Origin: Strix aluco
Lineage: Eukaryota > Chordata > Aves > Strigiformes > Strigidae
DNA length: 64,000 bases
Assembly (NCBI RefSeq): GCF_031877795.1
Contig: NC_133933.1
Coordinates: 21,294,029 to 21,358,028, forward strand
Direction: 5' to 3'
Shown here: one piece after another, positions 36,973 to 49,492 of the stretch
Numbering within the stretch: position 1 is the first letter of the stretch
Layout of the letters: the number at the start of each line of letters is the position of its first letter
Translations under genes and position numbers: made by a program
Notes under the pieces: model-generated
Seen by the model: only the letters and a program-made list of their open reading frames with translations
What the model was told of the DNA's origin: nothing
Databases searched by the model: none

Positions 36973-39900
36973 GAAGCAAGGTGGCTTGAAATGCATCATC
37001 CGAGCTACGTAAGGAGCTCTTGCAGCACTGCAGCCTGCCTGGCGCTGGTAACCAAAGCTACTGGAAAGGAGAGTAATATTTAAGCATCTCCCAATAGGGT
37101 AACCAAAGGGAAAAGGATCCAGTGCAGCTGAACGCGAACACGTGCAAAACTCGAGTTCAATGTCTGTTATGTTTTCTTGTAGGGGTGATAGAGTGCAAAG
37201 GGAACGGATGCAAAAATGGGGGAAAAAAATTAAAAATAATTTTAAAAGTCACAAGGAAAGCAATGGACCCACCCCAACTTGGCTGGCTCTGCAGTCTGCA
37301 GGTAAATTGCACAAAGAGATGCTAAACATCTTCATCCTTTTGCCTGAGCTCAGATCCTTCAAGAATCGTATCCACATAGAGCTTTCCTAGAGCAAATTAA
37401 CGCATAGCTTGTCTTAATCAATACTAAGCATATGCAATAAGGTATTTGCAAGATGAGGACCCTAGCTGTCCCCAGAGCCCAGGGATACAAACCATGTAGT
37501 ACTAGAACCAGAATGCAGCTAGGGGCCTCGCACTGACTGGGGGCCTTGCACTGACTGGTTGAACAAGCTGTGCAGAAATAAAATGCACCGGTGATGCCAA
37601 TCATCTATGATAATACAAATTTCAGTGTAACTAGACACAGATTACAGTTTTGGAAAGCTTCTGCTCAAAGTAACACCTTAAATTTTACTTTAAAATCCTG
37701 CTGAATGATAGGTATACTCCCTGCGAACACACTGTAAAATAATTATGAACACTAGCCCTCCCACAGAAAAATTCAGAAACTCTCACAGTCAAATTCTAGC
37801 ATCACCCTGTAGGTAAATTTGGACAGTCCTTCCAGCCTCTCTCCAGCTCTACCTCTGGGCTTTCTCTTTCTCTCCACACATAAAGCAGCCCCTTGGGGGC
37901 CCTTCCCCAAAATTATGCCAGAATTTAAATCTAATCTAAGAATTTTTAAATGTGGGGGGGAAAAAAAAAAAAAAAAATCTGTTTTTTCTGTGTATGACTT
38001 AAAGCCACACAGATGTTTTTTATTATTAAAGGAAAAATAAACCAGCTTTCATTAGGGCGGAGTTTAGTATCTTAAAATGTTTTTTTCTGTTTTGTTGCCC
38101 TTATAAATACAACCACTGCAAAACCCTTCACGTATTGAAGTCAGTGGGAATTTTGCCATGTGGCTTCATTAGGACCAGGATTTCCTTGTAATTGTGATTG
38201 TTGGCAAGTGTGACTTGTTCTTCAGTGAAGGAAAAAAGTTACTGAGAACAGCAGCTTCAAATTAAAGTCCTGATCTTGCAAGTACTTCAGCATTCAGATA
38301 AAATCTCTCCTTCCCTACCCTAATTTCAGTAACTTGTATTTATACAAGCTAGGTAAAGCATACTTCAGTGCTTGTATTGTTGGACTAATCTTGAAGACCT
38401 TGGAGATATTAAAAGCTTAACTGGTCAAGACTCTGAACGACCTGCCCTAGGCTGAGTATGTCTTGATTCTCTGCTCCTCTGCCTGGACAGACAACATCCA
38501 GAGGTTCTTTCCCATCTGTATTATTATCTAAATTTTAAAGTTTGACCATGTCAACATAGACACGGTGTTAAGAAGGCTTCCAAGGACCAGACCTTCACTC
38601 GAGTTGCACTGAAAAACAGAAGTCCATGCCCTTAGGTAGAAACATTAAAGCCTACAAAAGCATTATCATCAAGAGTCCAATTACAGTAGTTTCAGTAATC
38701 TTTGTTCCCACAAAACAAAGCCTGACAATACCACCAGTCATCTCATACTTTCCAACTTGACTATTTCTTAATACTTAAATGCTTTAGGGTAATTTTAGTA
38801 ATGCTCCTGTTCCAGTAGAAAGCTAGGAAACAGCACACTTCTGCCTGGCTCATTCAAACCCAAGATGACCCTTTACAGTTCAAGATGGCTGGAAGGTCAG
38901 AGACCACTGTTACACCTTGTCTGTTACAAGCCCAAGTGGCAAAGCCCATGCCACACAAATCTTCAGCCACTGACAGCCAGCCAGCCAAGGCTTGCACGAG
39001 GGTGCCAGCTCCCAGGGTCAATGTCCCATTGGGCCCTTCGAAATGTCTGCTCAACGTTATCAGTTTTACATCCTGCTCCAGTAATCCCAGTTCCTCCTGT
39101 TTGTTAAGGAAACTCCTTGCAGTAAGAATAAGGCATAGGGCAATGTACAGAGACCTTAATTATCTCTTATCTCACCCAAATTATTTGCTGAACTAGATAA
39201 ACCGGCCATGTGCCTAACCTAAGAACTGAGCTCACCAACAGCAATGTGTTCCTCTCTGCTTTCTGTCCTCCTCCTCTTTGTCCCGCCTCTGTGGGCTGAC
39301 CCGGCTCTTCCTCTACTGAGAACACACAACATTTACTTCAAATTCTCAAAAGTCTATTGCCTAATCTTAAAATGTGTCGGATGAGGAAGCCCTGATTGCA
39401 GAATTCTTGCATGCTGCACCTCTAGAGTATGTTTATGGTAAAGGCTGTTCCTCCCATCCCTGCTGCAAAATGCTTTTTAACAGCCTTGGAGAAAAAACAC
39501 CTCTCTCAGACCAGCCTCTCTAATCACTTCAGACTGCAGAAAAGTTGATTGTTTTTGACAACAGCATAGAATATATACATTTTATATCCTGACGAGTGAC
39601 TTACATGAGAAGACACACACCTCCTTGCAAGCTAGCAGCACCAGGCACCCTAGATCAGTCCCAGTGAACTGTGCCTGAAGGAGGATTTTGCTCCACTACC
39701 CAGGACTGCCTGCCCTCCAGAGAAATGGGGCTCACCAGTAAGCACCCAGCACAGCCCCAACCTCCTGCTTTTAAACTCTCCCACAGTTATGAAGATGACT
39801 TGGACACAAGCCCCAGATCTGCTATCTGGGAAGTCTGAGCTCATTACACCTCCCTGCCTCATCTAGCTGGTCTCAACTAAGCCCCACTCAAATTCTTCTC

Positions 39901-42900
39901 TCAGGTGGCAGCTGGTAACAACACATCAACATCCGTGTGGGCATTTCCTCTGAGAGGTGGAGTAACGTAACCGCGCGCCCTACTCGGATGCGAAAATCCA
40001 CCTACCTTGGCGGTGACGCTGGCGGAGTATAAAATGCAAGTGCTGAAGGAAAAGGCTGCTTTTTTAGTGCTTGGACAAGATTAGGTTTATATTCTGGGTC
40101 AACACACCATAACGAACCTTTTCCATTCACCTGCAAGAAAGAAGAACTGCAAATTAGAAAATCCAGGGGCCAGGCTGTTACAGTCATTTCTAATTTAACA
40201 TTCTGAAGACACAGTGCAGTGATGTAGGCATCCACCACTGTACAGCTGATGTACATCATCCTCAGGCAGCTCCATTGCCTGCCTGGAAAGCAGATGCTCC
40301 CAAACTGAGCATATGGTCCTGCGACCCTTGTTATACGGTATGGAAGCACCCATCTTGCAGTTTGGGATAGTAACTCCACAGCCTCTTCTCTAACGCCCCA
40401 CTTCCACTCATGCTTGACCACTGAAAGCTGTAAACCTTATTTTAACACTTGGTAAATACAGCTCTAAGTTTAAGGATCTGTCCCGGCATCAATGGACTGA
40501 TCAGCAGTCTTCCATTTAACAGGTTTCTGAGTAAGTAACCAAAGCACCTTTCCCTTCACTTAGATATGGCCACATACTCACTTAACTTTACATCATCCTG
40601 TAAAAGCATCTTGCCAGATGCCCAGCTACAAAATGGATTATTCCCACTTTTTCCAAAATCTGAAAATCTAATTAACGTATTTTTGATACGCCTAACAATG
40701 TAAGCACCACTGTGCTAGTCATTCTTGATACTAAATTTGATCTATCAAAAAGTTAAGCAAAATAAAGCACCTCCACTCCTCTCAAGGGTTTCTTCACATA
40801 TTTACTATATAAAGAAAAATGGTTTTTAAGCCTGCTAGTTCTTGCAATAGGAAGAGGAAAATTAAGTAGGAAAAGTTGAAACACTTCTATAATCACTGAC
40901 CTGACAGATCAGCTAACAGCTCTGTGGGTAGCGATGACAGGTTTTTAGGGTGAAAACAGGTGTTACAGAAGTGGTCATGCACATGGCAGAAAGATGGGGC
41001 AGCTCTACACCTCAATGGGAAGACCCTTCTAGAGGATTTTTGGGGAAAAAGTCTCAGAGCAGAAACCCAAGCTCCATGGAGCACCTCCTGTGAGCCCACA
41101 AGGCCAGCTGGCCTCCTCCAGCCAGTATCAAGGGGGTATTAATACCATTTTATGGATGGACACTCCATGACTTACTGAAGACTGGAAAGGACCCCCAAAG
41201 CACATAAGTCTGTGGTCCTATTTAAGTCATGGGGCTTTTCCTGAAAAGAGGAAGTACTTTGCTATCAGTGTGAAAAAATCAAATCAGGGAGTGCTCCAGC
41301 TGAGAGATGCCACTCTGTAATTTTAGTTAAAGACAGTGCCTTTCATAAAGATCTTTGAGCTGCAGCATCTCTCAGAGTGATGTATTTTTTAAGCTGAACC
41401 TTTCTTATCTTTTCATGCTAAAACTGAGCACAGCCTGTAAGATACCTATCAAGGTATCTTTACCTACCTTTAATTAAACAGCCATGGTGGCTGGCAGGAT
41501 GATTTGGCCAACTAGGTGCTAACAGGGGGTATCCTCCCAACTGGCTCAATCCCTCATCTCAGTGACAGACTAATACCCTGATCCCCTTCCTTGCACCTCT
41601 CCCAGACCCTTTCCCCAACATCCCAACCCTGTCCAACTCTTGGTTTTGTTTCCCTCCCACCTTTGGTAGCTTTGAGGCTGTTGCCCTCAGGGAGGGCCAG
41701 TAACTCCCCTGACCAGCAAACCACCACCCTACACTGTTTTATCTGCTACTTTAGCACTTTGACTTGACACCTAATTCAGTTCAGCTGGGCCTGCAGCCAG
41801 CAGGGGTTAGTTTCCTCTTTCATCTTCCCAGCCAGGTACTCCCACTAGCTTGCTGCCCTGACAACATAATACAAGGATTTTGGGTGGGTGTTGCAACAGC
41901 AAGCTGAACCAGGGCACACCCTGGAAGCCTTACAGACACTCAGTCTAATGCAGGATGCAATGAACAGCAGTGACTTCTTTGGGTAGTTAGATTGGGTTAG
42001 GTGTAATGTGAAAGCACGCTTTCACCCACCATTATTTGTACTAAAAGCAGACACTGAGCAAAAGAGATGATGCCCATGGGGCTGCTCCTGTGCACTGTTT
42101 CACTCCCATCAGCTGCTTAGCAAAGACACACAGTGAACATCCAACACAAGCCTGAAGTTAGGGTCATGCTTTAGGGAAAAGCCATGCACAGGGAGCTGGA
42201 AATTCCACAGAATACAGGTACATCCAGCAGTCTAACCACAGCAACAAAAAAGACTGCCATTTCTCCTACCAAAGACTAAGCCTAAGATGATCTAAAATGC
42301 TAAACTGCCTCTGGAGGTTACTATTTCATATCAACAGTGGGGCAGCTGTTGATGTGCTAGCTGAAATGCAGGTGTAACTTTTATTTAACATCAAGGGAAA
42401 CATCCCTCCAGAGTCTCTGCAGAGCAACCACCAGACCATTTTGACTCTCCATCTCAAAATGAGCGGGTCATTGATATTGTTTTTTAGTCTATCATCTTTT
42501 CTGCATCTTTCTAACAATTTTAATTTGACTTGCAGTATTTTATCTAGCAAAATAAAGGAAGGAAAATAATTCCTACATTTTGAAGCATTTGGGGCTATTT
42601 CGTAGACAGTAAGTTTCCAGCCCTCAGCATTTCAGGGCTTGATTATAGCAACAGGGGTTGGAAACAAGATGCTCGACATGGTGCAGCCTTATCCTTTACC
42701 ACCCCCCCACCGCAGTCCCTCCCCTGCCTGCAGAGAAGTACAACCAGTGCGTATGGCCAGTCCAGCGAGGAAAGCCCAAGAAGCAACCAAAGTGGAGCAA
42801 CTCAGCCAGCACCGGTGGTTCGGGCTCGCTGCAGAGGCAGACACCCGTCCCTGTGCTACAGAAAGCCCTCCATGAGCTTCAGCTTGGGCAGCGGCCCCAG

Positions 42901-45900
42901 CTCCATGGGGTATGGGCAGTTCTCACCAGCTGCTTCCACCTGAGCTAGGTGAACCGCTGGAAAATACTCGTGTGTGTGTGTGTGTGCATGGAGGTACGTG
43001 GCATATTCATCACGAGGTTTATCAGATAATAGACATCTCTCAGCTATCTCTACAGGCTTTTAGATGGGACCTGCTCTTTACCCAAATATTTGAACAGATT
43101 GTTTACCACCATCTCTTGTCAAAAAAAAAAAAAAAGACAAACCCTAAAAGAAAAAAAACCCCACCCTAAAACACATATCTATTAAGAAGAAAGAAAGGGA
43201 GATCTGTTGAAGATATTCAAGCCCTGGCCCCCCCGACCTCTGGAGGAAACAGTGGCAGGGTCACATCATGCAAACAGTGGCATGCCAGATTGATGCTTGA
43301 TGTGGATGCCACTCCTGCCTCCTCTCACCTTTTCTCCCCAGTGGTATCGATTAATAAAAAGTCCCCAAATCCACAATTGTAAAAACAAATCTAGCAAAGA
43401 GCTGGGAGACTCTTCAGGGCTTCCAACTCTAAACTGCTTTTCAAATCAGGTCCTCCCTGTGCTGTGTATCCCTCAAAAAGAGCAATTTCCCACTGTAGAC
43501 CTCTCCCTCCCCAACCCCAAGGCTGCATGACAGTGCTTAAGATGCAAAGAGCATTAGCTGTATCTTCTGAGGATCACTGGCCCACAATCACACCTCCACA
43601 TCTTCAGGGGCACCAGGGCCACAGCAGGTACACTGGGAGGCAAGCAGGTGTCCCAGGGACTGGCCCCAACATCATCCCCTTGCTGTTCATCAGCTCCACT
43701 CCCAACCACCATTACCGGAGAACCACTAGAAATCTCATCTGTCTGGATGACTGCAGGCATGAACTCAACTGCAACTCTAATACGAAAGGGTATTTCAGCT
43801 TGTAAGTCTATCACCTGAAGTAAACCTTGACAAACCACTTAGATACAGCAGCATCACAGTATCTGCACACAGAAAGGGTACTGTGTATTTTAGCAGAGAT
43901 GTGACGTATATACATCCTGTTTCCATGGCATGAGAAGTTCCTCCTCTCGACTGCAGTGCTTGTTCATAAGGCATCTCAAGGCAGTTGCTTTCCCTTCAGC
44001 GCCCTTCAACTCATTAGAAGAAAACCGTAATATACAATATTTTTCAGCGATCCAAGCAAGAACAGCCTTCCCCCAATCCCTACTGAACACTGTCCTAGAC
44101 TCCTGAACACCCGCAGCCTGCTGCAACAGGCAGAGTAAAGGTATTTAGCTGTCTGATAGGAATATACATGCGAACAGAAGGACCATCCACAGCTACCTCT
44201 GCAACACAGTGTGGCACAGCTTGGTGGAAACAGCTCTGCGGAGTGAGAATGTTGGTGCTGAGGGGTCACCCGCACATGCTTTGGATGTTTTACTCAGATC
44301 TGCTCCAGCAGGGTCTTGTGGACAACGTCCAGAAGCAATCAGGGCACAGCAAGCACACTCCTGCAACACCTCTTCCAGGTTAGCACCAGCCAAAATGAAT
44401 CTGGTTCACATGTCCCAAAACTGCCTTGCAGTGCCAGCTAACGTGGGGTAAGTGTGAAAAATCAAGAGACTCACTTCAAAGTGCACTCCCAGAGCAAACC
44501 AAAATATCACCATTATGGCAAACATGAGGACAGACCCTTCCTAGTTTTGCTGCCAGATCTCCAAGACATGATTTTGTAGCTAGCAGCAATAGCCAGGGAG
44601 GTGTCAGAAAGCAGCCTGTCCTAGGATGTGGGGGCACAGACCCTCCCCTCCTGTCAGACTCTTCCAATAAGAGAGCCCAGATTCATTTGAAAGGCTTTAA
44701 AATCCTTCTTACCCTGATGTTACAAAATAAACCAGGCTCCTCCAGTGCAACGTGCCATGGGCCTCTGCTTCCACAGGCACTTGGGATAGAAGAAAGCTGG
44801 CTACGCACTCCCTCTGAGACACAATTAAGATGCCATTAACAAAGAAAAAATGGAATAAAATAGAAAGTTATCTTGCCCTCTCAGAAGCACCCAGAGGCAT
44901 GGCTAGCACATGGTTACAGGCAACACAATCGGCAAAACAAGCCTGTAAGCTCCTGCTACTTGCTCTAAAAAGAGACACCTGAGGAGCTCATCTGAAGGGG
45001 TCTGCAGCATTCCCATCATCTGCCAGATCAATTCCTGTAGAGCCTGCATGTGCTGCTGTGCACCATGGACTTATTTTGCAGGAACAATTTGAAGCAGCAC
45101 TCTCATCTGGTCCTTTTCTCTGCAGGGCAGAGGGTAAATATTTAACTACTGTTGGAAATGGGGAAGCTTAGGCAAAGTTTCAGAAGGGGCTTTTTTGGGG
45201 TGGGATTTTTTGGTAAATGCAGTTTCTGTTCTTAAGAATTAGAGCGCTGTGCAGCCTGTGGAGCCCTGGGAAAATGCTGACAGAGCACATCAGCATCACC
45301 TTACTGGTAATGGTGGTAGCTATTCTGCATTTTGGTTTTCCTACTAGAGATCTCACATCTAGCAGCAAGCCATCCTCTGAGCCCAGCAATACTGGTGGAG
45401 TTGCCAGGGTAAGTAGAGGACCAGGCAGTCTCAAGTTCCTGCTGCCCAAATGCCAAGACATGAGGTTTGACTGGTAAGTCCTAAACCATCAGGGTTTCCA
45501 GGCTGGAAACAACTGAACTAGAGATCCACAGAAAACAGGAACTCATACAATGATTTAGGAGATTTCCCCTCCCTGCCCTAACTCTTCTCAAACTCATGTC
45601 TCCCTTCCTGGACAGAGCCACCCAGTCCTTTAAGGGCACCTTTGCCACCTGTGGCAGCATGCAGTTGCTGCCCAGATCCACATCCTTCACACAGACACAG
45701 CTTGCAGCATCTCAGTTACTCCGTTACAGCACCTGGAGCCACATTAAAAGCCCATCCTAACACTTGGCAGGACTCAGCTATGGCAGAGTTACTGGACTTG
45801 CCACACAGCATCAAAAAGTCTTTTTTTTTTTTTCAGGACAAAGCTGCTGCTTGGGAAAACAACACCCTAACAATCTAATGGCAAAGCAAGGATACTGAGA

Positions 45901-47537
45901 AGCAGTGATGTTCAGTCCTACCAGTACAAAGCAGTCCTTCCTGATGCCCACTCAGCTCCAGAACCTCTACCTACAGCGAGAGGCTGTCAAGCATGCCAGG
46001 CATTGCATGCATTTCTGATAACAAGCCTGTTACCACTTGGGCTGACCTCCAAGCACATGGGTCCAGGACTCGTTTGTTGACTTTTGGTATGTGGTTTGTT
46101 GGTTTATTTAACTCAGAGCTGGCTCTTTGAGGAATGGGATGGGAAATGAGAGAGGGAGGAAGTCACCAGTGAAATCATGCAAGTCAGAAGAAGAAAGAAT
46201 TTGTACAGAAAAGAATATCATTGACCTTAAGAAGTGAAGCTTGTGTCTGCACCATGCAGAGACACACACTGTTATGTTATGATAGAGGTTAAAGCAATAC
46301 AGTACATTAAATGCAGGAATTAAGATGGTTATTGGAAAGATAGAGCTGTGCTAAGCGTAAAAGAAGGTCACAAGTGCAAGAATCAGTTTAATATTCAAGC
46401 CAGCTGTTAGACTGAGAAACGCTCAGCCACGTACATACAGCGTGCCTGCAAGCAAAGGGGCCGTGCAGAAGACCACATCTGCAACCCAAACAGGTAACAC
46501 CCGTACTAGTCAAGCAGGGAAGCTGCTTGGCATCCTGCAATCTCTTCTGCTTCCCAGTACAATCGTAGCTGTGGCCATGCTGGAAAAGCAGGGAAGGAAG
46601 AACACACCCCTAAATTTCAGCACTGGAAAATAGAGAGCACACCAGTTTAAGAAGCTTCAGTGAAAAGACATCCTAAAACAGATGTCAGAAATTTCAGGCT
46701 GGGTATTGCAGGCTAACAAAATTATAAGTAAGTGGAAACAGGGTCCTTTGCAATGGCATGTTAGCCAGCTTTAAAAAGGATGCACCACCGCTAGCTCTAC
46801 ACAGGTCAGCACTAAATAACAAAACCAAGTGACTTTTGTCATCCTGTGGCTTGTCAGAAGAGGCATCTCCAGCTGCAAATAAAGTGTTAGAGGACATGGA
46901 GGGGAAAAAGAAAACCACCAAAAAGTCCTCGAGAACAACAGCCTTCTCCATTCCCCCCTGGATTTCAAATTTGATCCACCTCCCTCACACCAGGTCTCAC
47001 CTTGCCATGGCTTCTCTCCACCTTTCGGAAACACTTGTTCAAGGAGAGGTTGTGCCTGACCGAGTTCTTCCAGCCAGTGGGTGCCGTGGCGAAGTAGGGG
47101 AAGCGCTCCAGGATCCAGCTGTAGATTTCTTTGACTGGCAAGCTCTTGTTGGGGGAATGCTCGATCGCCATGTAAATGAGAAGGCTGAAAGAGTAAGGGG
47201 GTTTGGAAGTGGAGGACTTTTTTTCAGGGTTCTGGTAGCAGGATGGTGAGAAGGATGGCACGCTGTCACCCTCAATGTCATATAAGGGGCTAACGATTGG
47301 AAGACCCTCACTTCCGAGGCTGAAGTTTGTTAGAAGGTTAGTACTTTCATGCAGCCAGTTCAAATTTGTGAGCTCATCATCTGCTGAATCTCTGTCTACC
47401 ACAGTGGCCTTTGGCCTGCCAGCATCGCCTGCATCGGGCAAGCTTCCCATCCCATGACACTGCCGTAGTCCTGCAGCTTTTTCTGCTCCTGGCGTTTCAG
47501 CTTTCTTATCCGGAGTCATTCCAGTGACTGGACCCAT
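30286..47537 (-). CDS. FOXN2: FOXN2, forkhead box N2 transcription factor, complete coding region (5 exons)
   Basis: Five minus-strand exons (47537-47001, 40130-40006, 35668-35604, 31311-31243, 30803-30286) join to 1314 nt including the TAG stop, giving 437 residues; human FOXN2 is about 431. The forkhead DNA-binding domain spans residues about 112-206: it starts [18 protein letters not shown], carries the recognition helix [15 protein letters not shown] at 156-170, and is split by an intron after K179. The N terminus ([11 protein letters not shown]) and segment 51-97 ([16 protein letters not shown]) are typical of FOXN2. The C-terminal half has a serine-rich stretch (309-332), an acidic patch around [10 protein letters not shown] (358-367) and a basic end KQRKK. 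Established knowledge: a nuclear forkhead factor of the FOXN2/FOXN3 group, first described as a binder of the HTLV-1 promoter (HTLF). The start ATG is supported by the conserved N terminus and lies 14 bases after the exon acceptor. Confidence 0.97.
30804..31242 (-). other. FOXN2: FOXN2 intron between coding exons 4 and 5
   Basis: About 440 nt with standard splice sites; nothing else recognised. Confidence 0.9.
31243..31311 (-). CDS. FOXN2: FOXN2 coding exon 4
   Basis: 69 nt, phase 1 to 1, residues 243-265 plus one base of Cys266. It encodes [20 protein letters not shown] then MLD. Acceptor CTTCACAG, donor GTAAGC. Near-identical to the mammalian protein. Confidence 0.95.
31312..35603 (-). other. 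FOXN2: FOXN2 intron between coding exons 3 and 4
   Basis: About 4.3 kb. A 171-codon plus-strand open frame at 31895-32410 is the longest; its composition and lack of domains argue against a gene. Several A/T runs. No repeat family identified. Confidence 0.85.
35604..35668 (-). CDS. FOXN2: FOXN2 coding exon 3
   Basis: 65 nt, phase 2 to 1, residues 221-242, encoding [20 protein letters not shown] then LK. Acceptor TTTTTTTTCAG, donor GTAAAC. It corresponds to the human SPHYLSSVIKQNQVRNLK segment. Too short to stand out as an open frame; found from the expected reading frame. Confidence 0.93.
36942..36970 (+). repeat. Poly-A run (29 bases)
   Basis: Uninterrupted A run; T run in the sense of FOXN2. 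Could be the tail of an old retroelement, but no element body is recognised on its left. Confidence 0.9.
37523..37558 (+). repeat. Tandem duplication, 18-bp unit x2
   Basis: GGGCCTCGCACTGACTGG followed directly by a copy with one change (C to T). Recent local duplication in an intron. Confidence 0.9.
38131..38185. repeat. Ancient sauropsid-type interspersed repeat fragment
   Basis: Reads attgaagtcagtgggaattt then tgccatgtggcttcattagg, an imperfect inverted repeat of the tgaagtcaatggga type that I recall from widespread old repeats in reptiles and birds. Family name not assigned. The segment at about 38270-38310 (cctgatcttgcaagtacttc) may belong to it. Confidence 0.45.
38400..38531 (+). mobile_element. 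Degenerate CR1-type LINE 3' end
   Basis: The segment cctggacagacaacatccag, aggttctttcccatctgtat, tattatct resembles the avian CR1 tail (tggactagatgacctccaga, ggtcccttccaacct, then an ATTCTRTGA-type repeat). It is diverged and 5'-truncated, as nearly all CR1 copies are. Resemblance was judged by eye. Confidence 0.5.
40006..40130 (-). CDS. FOXN2: FOXN2 coding exon 2
   Basis: 125 nt, phase 0 to 2, residues 180-220. It begins [18 protein letters not shown], the wing end of the forkhead domain, and then [10 protein letters not shown]. Acceptor TTCTTGCAG, donor AG followed by GTAGGT. The [12 protein letters not shown] tail diverges from the recalled human sequence in this linker. Confidence 0.96.
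40131..47000 (-). other. FOXN2: FOXN2 intron between coding exons 1 and 2
   Basis: About 6.9 kb, interrupting the forkhead domain. Contains a (GT)n run at 42970-42987 and several A/T runs (43121-43135, 45821-45833). Open frames up to about 113 codons lie on both strands without recognisable domains. Confidence 0.85.
42970..42987 (+). repeat. (GT)n microsatellite
   Basis: Nine GT units in the FOXN2 intron. Confidence 0.9.
47001..47537 (-). CDS. FOXN2: FOXN2 coding exon 1 (first coding, transcript exon 2 or later)
   Basis: Encodes residues 1-179 up to SHGK and ends on AAG followed by GTGAGA. It holds the N-terminal region and most of the forkhead domain. The acceptor (TTTGTTGCAG) puts the exon start at 47551, leaving 14 nt of 5' UTR before the ATG. 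Open frames on the opposite strand here are shadows. Confidence 0.97.
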
Positions 47538-48605
47538 TTAGCTTTACTGGTCTGCAACAAAGGAGAAGGTCAGAAATCAGTGCGAGCTTTCAAAATCACG
47601 TTCAGTGGCCACCCACCAAACCCAAATGCAGGGCTGTACCATCCCCATGCTAAGCAAGAACACTGTAGTAGTCACTGATGAGAGCCAGGGTCCAACACGA
47701 GCCCCCCTGCCCCGTAATCTCACGAGCGTGTGTTAACTCCCATCAGCTTATATCCAGAACTTGTGGTAAGCATTTGGAAGCTGCTGTATCTATCTTGAAA
47801 TGCCAATTTGGACACAGAAATAATAGCTATTTTGATGTCAACATGTGAAATCTGAAAGAGACCCTAACAGGTAGGATCTAATCCATTCAGCTCTCACATT
47901 AACTCTTATACTCATCATACTGTAAATTGACCCTATGTATAGAAGCATTTGCCTTTGGCGCCCAAAGAGGAAAAGATAAGTTGCAAAACTTAAATCAGCG
48001 TAAAATGAATTTGTGGTCTCAGTGCAAATGAAGTGTTTACAACCCCCTACAAGTCACAATCAATCCCAAGTACCGCCTCCTGTTTCTACCTGGGAAAAAT
48101 CTGGCCAGCCTATCAGTTCATCAGCTGGGTCCCGCGGAGCTGCCCAGGTCCAAAAGACCTTCTTTTTCCCCTCCTGTATGGGCTTGCTGGTCTAACCCGG
48201 GCTCCCCTTCAGAGCAGAGGGTGAAGCGACCAGCTGTCAACAGGAAGGGACCATCCGCTGGGGTGGCAGCTCAGACCTGTTGCAGAAATAATGGCTGACC
48301 ACTTGCTTTGAATTTTTCCCTAGATGAAAAGCAAAAAAAAACAAAAAAAAAGAAACACATAAAATTATCTATAAAAAACTGCCACCCAGAATGCACAGTC
48401 CAACAGGCTACCCGTGCTTTTAGAGGCATTATGCTACCAAAAAACATCTTCTTGCTTGTAGTTTTAAAAGGGGTCATCTGGCAAACTATATTATAGCAAC
48501 AGCTGTTTCTTCCTGTTGATGTGATCATATTAGAGCTTCACTGCACCTACAGCCTTGGCCAACATAGTAGACCGGAAGTACAGACCAACAAAACCACTCT
48601 ACACA

Positions 48606-48665
48606 TGTGGTGTGTATGTGTGTGTGTATATATATATATATATGTATACACACATGCACACACAC
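48606..48665. repeat. Composite (TG)n(TA)n(CA)n, near-palindromic
   Basis: TG repeats lead into about ten TA units and then ACACACATGCACACACACA. The TG arm is complementary to the CA arm across the TA centre, so the tract could extrude a cruciform or fold as a hairpin. Confidence 0.88.
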
Positions 48666-49457
48666 AGGTTATACCAGCCTGTTATAAACAGAAGACGTTC
48701 CAACTATGAATGCAGTTTACCAGCAAAACTAAGGTTCATATTAACTGTAAAAAAAACCCCCAAAACCCAAACAAACCAAAAAACCCAACCCAGTTCCCCG
48801 TCCCAGTGCCTGCTATCATTCTGGTTTCATGCTCCAGCACCTACTGCAAGAGCTCAATTGCAAGACTAGGACAGTTTCCATATCATATCTCACCAGACAG
48901 TTACTGGGTGTTTTCTTACAACGGTCTTTAGTAAACACGTGGTTCTGTGCACTTGCGTCTTCTCCTACGAAGTGGAGGCAAGGAGTTGAGCAGCTCGCAT
49001 ACACGCTCTGGCTGTCCCACCTACAAAACCACACCACTGGCTGGCTCCAACCCAACAGCCTCACAGTGTCCATGCTATGAGGTTGCCCAACCTGCCTGGA
49101 GATGTATTTGCCCAGCCTCCTTATTTTGGAGGAGGAGGGTGACATGCATGATGTGGTGACACAGAAAGGCAACAGAATACATCCATTTTATGCTACCCAA
49201 CAGGAGCCAGAGCCCTGCCAGCCCCTGCCTGGTGCCGGGCAGGCGTGGGGTGCAGAATTTGTGCCTGCCACAGAAAACACACTAGGTTTCCCACCAGCAA
49301 CTTCTTCTCCTCTCTTCATCTGCTCACATGCTTTTGCACCAGCTATTGCAAAGCTGTTTTGACAGTAACACTTGCACCTATGCTTACCAGTGCTGGAAAC
49401 CATCCTCAAATTTTCTATTTAAGTGCAGGAACGGGAGTGATTAACTATCAGCTCAGT

Positions 49458-49492
49458 CATTCATTCATTCATTCAAAAAAAAAAAAAAAAAA
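49458..49492 (+). repeat. (ATTC)n followed by poly-A
   Basis: Four copies of ATTC then about 18 A. Simple-sequence tract; could also be the tail of an old retroelement. Confidence 0.85.

Larger units (their letters stand above)
35669..40005 (-). other. FOXN2: FOXN2 intron between coding exons 2 and 3
   Basis: About 4.3 kb. Holds a 29-base A run (36942-36970), an 18-bp tandem duplication (37523-37558), an ancient-repeat-like inverted segment (38131-38185) and a likely degenerate CR1 3' end (about 38400-38531). Confidence 0.85.

Noticed and set aside
41130..41230. Possible MIR-like SINE (ttaataccattttatggatg)
   Set aside because: Only a short stretch resembles MIR; the rest does not follow, so it is not reported as an element.
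46836..47249. 137-codon plus-strand frame
   Set aside because: Largely a shadow of the FOXN2 forkhead exon on the opposite strand.
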